A program made the translations under genes and the position numbers. Below the pieces are notes generated by a model that searched no databases, was not told where the DNA came from, and saw nothing but the letters and a program-made list of their open reading frames with translations. 44,224 nt of DNA from DASVRA01 sp036388855 (lineage in GTDB: Bacteria; Pseudomonadota; Alphaproteobacteria; Caulobacterales; Caulobacteraceae), in contig DASVRA010000029.1 in NCBI GenBank assembly GCA_036388855.1, forward strand, positions 1 to 44,224. Direction: 5' to 3'. This document shows, one piece after another, positions 39,103-44,224 of the stretch (the stretch's first letter is position 1; the number at the start of each line of letters is the position of its first letter).

Positions 39103-40692
39103 TTACGAGCAGCTCGGGAATTTGAAGGACGCGATGCGCGTGCTCCAGTTGAAGGTGCCGGAATTCTTCAGGTACTCGGTAGTGAACCAGAAGGTGCAGT
39201 CGTCCACCGGGTCGATGGTGAGCGCACTGTAGTCACCCCACCGGTGCAGCGTTCCCGTCTGGCTGCCGCCGCCGGGCCGGATCACCTGTTCGGAGAACAG
39301 CTTGCCCAGCTGCTGCCCCGGCGTGCGCCCGGCGCGGGCGATCGAGGGGAAGTCAGCCCCAGAGGAGGTGCTGTAGCCCGCCGCGATGTTGCCTACCTTG
39401 TCCATGGCGATGGAGCCCATCCAGCGGTAGAGCCCGTCGGCCGGGGCGAAGGTGCCGCTCTGGTGCAGGGCGATGGCGCCGCCTGGATTGCGGAATTCGT
39501 ACCAGCGCACGCCCACGCGCCCGCCGCCGTTGACCGAGTGGTTGACCACCAGCGCCTCGTGGTCGCCGAAGTTGCGGTAGACCAACCGGTTCATCAGGCG
39601 GTCGGCCAGCGTGTCCAGTTGGTTGGTGGTGCCCTTTTGCGGGATGCAGGTGCCTCCGCCGCAGGCCGGGGAGTATTTCGGGACGGGGACGGCGGTGGGA
39701 CCGGTCAGCGCGGTCTTGCTCGGATCGCTCCAGTTGACCTGGAACTTCCACATGTCGAGCGAGGTGTTGGTCCGCCCAAGGCTCAGTAGGTAGTTGGGCG
39801 CGCGCCGGGGCGGCAGGGTCTTGCCATCCAGGTCCGCGGGCAGCAGACCGCCGAACGCGTTGCTGAGCTGCACGCACTGCTGGGTCGCCGCCGCGCCAGT
39901 GAGCATCGCGGCGCGGTCGAAGGCGCAGACCTTGGAGCCGGCGAAGAACTGGCCTCCAGAGAAGATGTTGTAGGTCATGTAGTAGCCGTTCGGCCAAGTC
40001 CCCATCTTCGGGTAGTCGGGGAACTCCAGGTTGCCGTAGTCGAAGGCGTAGCGGTAATAGGCGCCCGTGGCGTCGGAGGTCTGCGAGACCGCGACGCATT
40101 CCAAGTAGGGCAGGCTGCCCACGGCGAACTGCGAGATCACCCAGCGGTCGGCGATGCGGTCGTAGTGGACCAGCGGGTCGCCGTCATTGTTGTTCTCGCA
40201 GCCGCCGCCGAAGCCCTGCCAGATCGCGTTGCCGGGCAGCGGGCCCAGCAGCTTCTTTCCGGTGGACTTGCGGAAGACCATGAAATCGACGTTGACCCAT
40301 TGGACGTACTGGGTTTTGCCGATGGCGCCGACGGTGTCCGGCGGGGCGTATTGGGGCGAGTAGTCGTAGTCGCCCTGGCCCACTCCGGCGAAATTCAACA
40401 GGTCCGTGGCTCCAGCGAGCGGCTCGACTTCGCTCTGCAGCGCGCGGTCGGGGCCGAGCAGGGCGGACATCTCCCGGGGCAGCGGGATCGGCCGGATGCG
40501 CTTGGCGCGCGGCTGATCGAGCCGGGCTTTGGGCGTTACCTTTATGTCGCGCAGCGCGGGCGAGACATCCTGGCGGATCGCCCGCTTCACCTCGACCTTG
40601 GTCCAGTCCTGCTGCGCCCACGCGCCGCTGGACCACGATACGGCGGTCAGGCCGGCGCCTAGCGCCAGCGCCGCCATTGAAATTGCCCGCAT
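39103..40692 (-). CDS. Large secreted protein of unknown function
   Basis: A 529-residue protein with a Sec signal peptide (MRAISMAALALGAGLTAVSW, cleavage after SSGAWA-QQ). The mature part has many Tyr/Trp/Asn-rich strands (QYAPPDTVGAIG, VQWVNVDFMVFRK, WVISQFAVG, YDYGNLEFPDYP), six or more cysteines, and ends TEYLKNSGTFNWSTRIAS. The repeated four-strand feel suggests a beta-propeller, but I cannot name a family. It has no anchor sequence, so it is periplasmic or released. ATG 40692 has GGGAGG nine bases before it, which decides against the in-frame ATG at 40707. A terminator follows. Confidence 0.7.
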   Translation of the reverse strand: MRAISMAALALGAGLTAVSWSSGAWAQQDWTKVEVKRAIRQDVSPALRDIKVTPKARLDQPRAKRIRPIPLPREMSALLGPDRALQSEVEPLAGATDLLNFAGVGQGDYDYSPQYAPPDTVGAIGKTQYVQWVNVDFMVFRKSTGKKLLGPLPGNAIWQGFGGGCENNNDGDPLVHYDRIADRWVISQFAVGSLPYLECVAVSQTSDATGAYYRYAFDYGNLEFPDYPKMGTWPNGYYMTYNIFSGGQFFAGSKVCAFDRAAMLTGAAATQQCVQLSNAFGGLLPADLDGKTLPPRRAPNYLLSLGRTNTSLDMWKFQVNWSDPSKTALTGPTAVPVPKYSPACGGGTCIPQKGTTNQLDTLADRLMNRLVYRNFGDHEALVVNHSVNGGGRVGVRWYEFRNPGGAIALHQSGTFAPADGLYRWMGSIAMDKVGNIAAGYSTSSGADFPSIARAGRTPGQQLGKLFSEQVIRPGGGSQTGTLHRWGDYSALTIDPVDDCTFWFTTEYLKNSGTFNWSTRIASFKFPSCS

Positions 40693-40882
40693 CCCGAAGC
40701 CTCCCATGGATAACCGAGGCGCGCTTGTAACGCAGTTCTGCATACCCGAACAGCGGCATTTCCGCGCGTGGTGTGAATGAGCTTCTGCGCTGGGCGGAGG
40801 ACCTGAAGCCGATGCGCGGCCGAGGCCAATCTGTTAAAGCGTCAGGATCGGCAGCCCTCGCCGCCCGCACGTGAGTACCCCA

Positions 40883-42703
40883 ATGATCCACCGCCGCGAC
40901 TTCCTCGCCGCCAGCGGCGCCGCCGCCCTTTCCACGGCCGCGCCCGCCGCTTTCGCCCAAGCCAGCGAGGACGCCCGCCTGCGCGCTCTGCTCGACCGCT
41001 TCTTCGAGGAGCAGGTGAACGAGAGCCCGGAGCAGGCCACCTCATTGGGACTGGACGAAGGCCCGCGGGCGCCGCTGAAGGCGCGGCTGGACGAGCGCTC
41101 GCCGCAGGAGCGCTCCCGCGACCTCGCCCGGGCGCGCGAGCGGCAGGCGGCGCTGCGGGGAATCGATCGCGCGAAGCTGACCGGGATGTCGGTCGTCGAT
41201 TACGACGTGGTCGCCTACCAGCTGGGGCGGCGGGTGGAGGTCGGGGGTCGGTTCCCCTACGGCTACGCCTACGGGAACCTGCAGCCGTATGTGGTCACCC
41301 AGCGGCACGGCGCCTATCAAGACATCCCCGACTTCCTCGACAGCCAGCACTCGATCGAGGACAGGGCGGACGCCGAGGCCTATCTGGCGCGGCTGCGCGC
41401 CTTTTCGAGGGCGCTGGACCAGGACCTGCAGGTGCTGGCCGCCGACAGCGCGCGGGGGGTGATCCCGCCGTCGTTCACGCTGGACACCGCCATCGGCCAG
41501 ATCGAGCAGCTGCGCGGGACCGCGCCGGCCGAGAGCGTGATGGTCCGCTCGATCGCACGGCGGACGGCCGAGAAGTCGATACCGGGGGATTGGGGCGGGC
41601 AGGCCGCCGCGATCGTCCAGCGCGAGGTCTATCCGGCGCTCGACCGGCACCTCCAGGCGGTGCGCGCCATCAGGGCCAGGGCCGACGACCGCGCCGGCGT
41701 CTGGAAGCTGCCCGAGGGCGAGGCCTACTACGCCGCCGCGGTGATGAACTCGACCACCACGAAGATGACGCCCGATGAGGTGCACCGGCTGGGCGTGCAG
41801 CAAGTGGCCGAGATCACCGCCGAGATGGACAAGATCCTCCGGAGCCAGGGGCTGACCCAGGGCACGGTGGCCGAGCGGGTGATCGCGCTCGGGGACAAGC
41901 CGGAGAACCTCTATCCCAACACCGATGAGGGCCGCACCGCGCTGCTGGCCGCCCTGAACGGCCAAATCCGGGCGCTGGACCCGCAGCTGCCCAAGCTGTT
42001 CGGGCGGCTGCCCAAGGCGGGCGTCGAGGTCCGCCGCGTGCCGCCGTTCATCGAGGCCGGCGCCTCCAACGGCTATTACCAGCGCCCGACGCTGGACGGA
42101 TCGCGGCCGGGGGTCTTCTACATCAACCTGAAGGACACCAAGGACTGGCCGAAGTTCACGCTGGAGACCCTGACCTACCACGAGGCCTCGCCGGGGCATC
42201 ACCTGCAGGTGGCGCTGCAGCAGGAGTCGGAAGCGATCCCGCTGCTCCGGCGCACCGGCGGCTTCTCTGCTTACTCTGAGGGCTGGGCGCTCTATGCCGA
42301 GCAGCTGGCCGACGAGCTCGGCGTCTACGCCGACGATCCGCTGGGGCGGCTCGGTTACCTGCAGTCGTTCCTGTTCCGCGCAGCGCGGCTGGTGGTCGAC
42401 ACCGGCATCCACGGCAAGCGCTGGACGCGGGAGCAGGCGACGAACTATCTGCGCGGCGCCACCGGCTATTCCCAGCCGCGCACGCAGCGGGAGATCGACC
42501 GCTACACGGTGATGCCGGGCCAGGCGCTCAGCTACAAGGTGGGGCATACGGTGTGGGTCCGCACCCGCGAGGACGCCAAGCGGCGCCTGGGCGAACGGTT
42601 CGACATCAAGGGCTTCCACGACACCGCGCTCGCCGCCGGGGCGATGCCGCTGACGGTGCTGGAGGCGCGGGTGGCGGACTGGGTCAAGTCGCGGCAGGCC
42701 TAG
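40883..42703 (+). CDS. DUF885 family protein, Tat-exported
   Basis: A 606-residue protein of the DUF885 family, related to zinc carboxypeptidase-like hydrolases. It starts with a twin-arginine signal (HRRDFLAASGAAALSTAA ... AFAQA) and carries the likely zinc-binding motif YHEASPGHHLQVAL near residue 435 and a later SEGWALYAEQLADELG block with the third ligand. Mature protein is periplasmic, probably folded with metal in the cytoplasm first. An upstream GTG at 40871 in the same frame is possible. Convergent with the small DUF-type pair, 12 nt between the stops. Confidence 0.88.
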   Translation: MIHRRDFLAASGAAALSTAAPAAFAQASEDARLRALLDRFFEEQVNESPEQATSLGLDEGPRAPLKARLDERSPQERSRDLARARERQAALRGIDRAKLTGMSVVDYDVVAYQLGRRVEVGGRFPYGYAYGNLQPYVVTQRHGAYQDIPDFLDSQHSIEDRADAEAYLARLRAFSRALDQDLQVLAADSARGVIPPSFTLDTAIGQIEQLRGTAPAESVMVRSIARRTAEKSIPGDWGGQAAAIVQREVYPALDRHLQAVRAIRARADDRAGVWKLPEGEAYYAAAVMNSTTTKMTPDEVHRLGVQQVAEITAEMDKILRSQGLTQGTVAERVIALGDKPENLYPNTDEGRTALLAALNGQIRALDPQLPKLFGRLPKAGVEVRRVPPFIEAGASNGYYQRPTLDGSRPGVFYINLKDTKDWPKFTLETLTYHEASPGHHLQVALQQESEAIPLLRRTGGFSAYSEGWALYAEQLADELGVYADDPLGRLGYLQSFLFRAARLVVDTGIHGKRWTREQATNYLRGATGYSQPRTQREIDRYTVMPGQALSYKVGHTVWVRTREDAKRRLGERFDIKGFHDTALAAGAMPLTVLEARVADWVKSRQA

Positions 42704-42709
42704 CGGCGC

Positions 42710-42725
42710 GGCCTCTTAGGCCTTT
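42710..42725 (+). terminator. Small hairpin with TTT after the DUF885 gene
   Basis: GGCCT (42710-42714) pairs with AGGCC (42718-42722) around CTT, followed by TTTGGTTT. The stem is only five pairs and overlaps the stop codon of the convergent gene, so it is a weak candidate. Confidence 0.3.
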
Positions 42726-43123
42726 GGTTTGACCTGGACATAGAGCTCGGCCGGCGCCTCGGCGAAGTAGCGGAACAGGGCCGAGCACAGCCAGCCCTCC
42801 ATTCCCAGCTGCTCGGACCAGTACCAGGCGCCGCCCATCTCCAGCCGCCGCCGCTCCAGCCGGAATTGATGGCCGGGGAAGGGCTCGGCCGAGAACACCA
42901 TGGCGAAGCCGCGCTCGGCGCCCGGCATTTCGGCGGTCACGCGGCTGATCCAATCATCGGCGCCGGAGACGAACGGCTCCCGGTGCAGGCCCACGCGCTC
43001 GTCGTCGAACACCCACATGCCGTGGTGGCGGTAGGGGGCGATCACGTGGATGGCGTTGGCGTGCAGCGTCCGGGGCTTGGGCCCCGCGCGTCCAAGGCCG
43101 AGGATATTGGCGAGCGGGTTCAT
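42716..43123 (-). CDS. Small conserved protein, downstream copy of a tandem duplication (DUF6717-like)
   Basis: A 135-residue protein without a signal peptide. It shares with its neighbour the blocks NAIHVIAPY-R/K-HHG, WVFDD, EPFVSGADDWI, FAMVFSAEPFPG, MGGAWYW, MEGWLCSALFRYF and LYVQVKPKA. I believe the family is called DUF6717, but this is from memory. Invariant His/Tyr/Trp residues suggest a compact beta-rich fold. ATG 43123 overlaps the stop of the upstream copy (ATGA). Its N-terminus (MNPLANILGLGRAGPKP) replaces the signal peptide of the other copy. Confidence 0.75.
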   Translation of the reverse strand: MNPLANILGLGRAGPKPRTLHANAIHVIAPYRHHGMWVFDDERVGLHREPFVSGADDWISRVTAEMPGAERGFAMVFSAEPFPGHQFRLERRRLEMGGAWYWSEQLGMEGWLCSALFRYFAEAPAELYVQVKPKA

Positions 43124-43539
43124 GCCTTGGGCTTCACCTGGGCGTAAATCTCGCGCGGCGGGGCGTCGAAATAGCGGAACAGGGTCGAGCAGAGCCAGCC
43201 CTCCAGCTTCAGCTCCGGGTCGTAGTACCAGGCGCCGCCCATCGCCGCGCGGCGGTACTGGAGCCGCCGCTGCGCGCCCGGAAAGGGCTTGGCCGAGAAG
43301 ATCAGGGTGAAGCCCTGGGCGCCGCCCGGCACGGAGGCGGCCATGCGCTCCATCCAGTCGTCGGCGCCGGAGACGAAGGCCTCGCGGCCGAGGCCGCGGC
43401 CGGGGTCGTCGAACACCCAGGTCCCGTGGTGCTTGTAAGGCGCGATCACGTGGATGGCGTTGGCGGGGGCCTTCGCGGACGCGGGGCCGGCAAGCAGCAG
43501 GGCGGCGATCAGGGGGGCGAACCTGGCGGGCTTGAGCAT
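43120..43539 (-). CDS. Small conserved protein, upstream exported copy of a tandem duplication (DUF6717-like)
   Basis: A 139-residue paralogue of the next gene, with a Sec-type signal peptide (MLKPARFAPLIAALLLAGPA, then SAKA). The mature part has the same blocks: NAIHVIAPYKHHG, EAFVSGADDWM, TLIFSAKPFPG, MGGAWYY, LEGWLCSTLFRYF, IYAQVKPKA. Identity looks above 50 % over about 110 residues by eye. One copy is therefore exported and the other is cytoplasmic or exported by another route. The frame is open upstream, but ATG 43539 gives the signal peptide. Divergent from the small lipoprotein gene. Confidence 0.77.
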   Translation of the reverse strand: MLKPARFAPLIAALLLAGPASAKAPANAIHVIAPYKHHGTWVFDDPGRGLGREAFVSGADDWMERMAASVPGGAQGFTLIFSAKPFPGAQRRLQYRRAAMGGAWYYDPELKLEGWLCSTLFRYFDAPPREIYAQVKPKA

Positions 43540-43642
43540 CGGTCTGAGGTGAGGGCCCGGGCGCCGGGACGCAAGCGCCGCCTTGGGGAACGACGGCGCC
43601 GCCGCGCCGTTCTCATGCCGCACATCGAAGGTGGAGGCGTCC

Positions 43643-43849
43643 ATGCGCATCGCCGTTGCAGGCCTGGTCCTGACGATCCTTTCGGGCTGCGCCACGCCTT
43701 CGGGGCCGCCGCGGGAGACGGAGTACCAGCGGCTGGCGCGCGAGTGCCGGGAGCAAGGCGGATACTTCCAGGCTATGCCCGGGACGAACACCGGGCGCCC
43801 CGAAACGGACAACGCCTGCGTCTTCAGCGGGCCGCCGCCGCGGCGTTGA
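43643..43849 (+). CDS. Small lipoprotein
   Basis: A 68-residue protein with a lipoprotein signal (MRIAVAGLVLTILSGCATP; lipobox LSGC with Cys16 as acylation site), then a short hydrophilic mature part with two further cysteines (RECREQGG, NACVFSG) that could form a disulfide. ATG 43643 has GGAGG six bases before it, so this small gene is well supported. Similar tiny lipoproteins with a Cys pair are common in alphaproteobacteria. No function known. Confidence 0.8.
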   Translation: MRIAVAGLVLTILSGCATPSGPPRETEYQRLARECREQGGYFQAMPGTNTGRPETDNACVFSGPPPRR

Positions 43850-44224
43850 ACCGGCGGCCTCGGGCGAATTCACGCATTCAAAGACCGTGCACGTCGCCCA
43901 CGCGCCGTGCCTTCCCCGCCGTTGCGGCGAGGCGGGAGGGCGGCGGGGCGCCGGGCGCTGCCCGGAGCAATGGAATAACCGTTTCGGCAGGTCCGATACG
44001 CCCCGCGCGTTCGTTTTCGGCCAGCGTCCGGCAGGCGCACGTCTTGGGTGCTACCCGGACCCCGGAGCTTCATTCCCCTGCGGCGGGGCGATCAGCTCCG
44101 GGCGGCGGCGCTCCGGTCGCCCGGGGCACGCCGCCACGCCGTCCACGGGCGGGTGGAGCCGCACTGCCCCATCCCCGGACCGCCGGCGTAACCCCCGCCG
44201 GCCTGCCGCCCGGCTCGCTGGGCC
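43850..44224. other. GC-rich tail without a convincing gene
   Basis: There are 375 nt of very GC-rich sequence. On the plus strand one frame is open from about 43888 to the edge and on the minus strand another is open for 57 codons ending at 44051, but both read as Arg/Gly/Pro-rich and carry no recognisable motif. A hairpin GCCGGCG-TAACCCC-CGCCGGC is present near 44182-44202. I see no tRNA, no RNase P core sequence, no riboswitch that I can defend and no insertion sequence. The minus-strand frame could be the end of a gene lying beyond the window. Confidence 0.3.

Noticed and set aside
41042..42619. Minus-strand open frame of 525 codons inside the DUF885 gene
   Set aside because: Antisense to a gene with a Tat signal and zinc motif; composition is Arg/His/Gly-rich without motif.
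44000..44224. Possible cobalamin riboswitch or RNase P RNA in the tail
   Set aside because: Some short words resemble the cobalamin core, but the conserved boxes are not present in order; the RNase P conserved cores are absent.
1..44224. CRISPR array, prophage, integrase or insertion sequence
   Set aside because: No regular repeat-spacer pattern and no transposase, integrase or phage structural gene was found on either strand.

Overview
The window is a very GC-rich bacterial chromosome segment that is almost fully coded on both strands, with many 1-20 nt overlaps between neighbours. The gene families point to an alphaproteobacterium, most likely Caulobacterales (Caulobacter or Phenylobacterium type). 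The indications are the TrmFO, LemA/M48, DUF2905 and KaiC-like families, a ribosomal protein S16 with a long Ala/Glu tail, a Tat-exported DUF885 protein, and an in-frame palindromic repeat of the kind common in alphaproteobacteria. This assignment is inference from family content; no rRNA or tRNA gene was found.

Region A (about 0.2-18.2 kb) is accessory and metabolic, and is the most interesting part. It holds a flavin reductase; a cupin-MetY-MetA-like operon (sulfur/homoserine chemistry); a class IV aminotransferase; a GNAT-like protein followed by a thiamine-diphosphate enzyme; a carrier protein, AMP-forming ligase and FabG-like reductase cassette; an amino acid:[carrier protein] ligase with a second carrier protein, an acyl-CoA-dehydrogenase-fold flavoprotein and an HSL-type hydrolase; a fatty-acid-transport-type acyl-CoA synthetase; a family 2 glycosyltransferase; and an aspartate kinase-homoserine dehydrogenase fusion that lacks ACT domains. 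Together these could make homoserine without feedback control, activate amino acids and acyl groups on two stand-alone carrier proteins, oxidise or reduce them, and transfer the product. That joint pathway is a hypothesis; the individual family calls are much firmer.

Region B (18.4-31.6 kb) is mostly housekeeping and envelope: M48 protease and LemA, a DUF421 membrane protein, an RluA-type pseudouridine synthase, small membrane and HTH-like proteins, TrmFO, three related polytopic membrane proteins followed by a CPBP protease homologue, a glycine-zipper envelope protein with a clear intrinsic terminator, a TrmA/RumA-type RNA methyltransferase, and ffh-rpsP without the usual rimM-trmD behind it.

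Region C (31.8-44.2 kb) holds an Fe-S type uracil-DNA glycosylase overlapping an alpha/beta hydrolase gene, leucine dehydrogenase, a glutathione S-transferase homologue, a translationally coupled KaiC-like ATPase and hybrid histidine kinase pair, a large secreted protein of unknown function, a Tat-exported DUF885 protein, a tandem duplicated small protein pair, a small lipoprotein, and a final 375 nt without a convincing gene.
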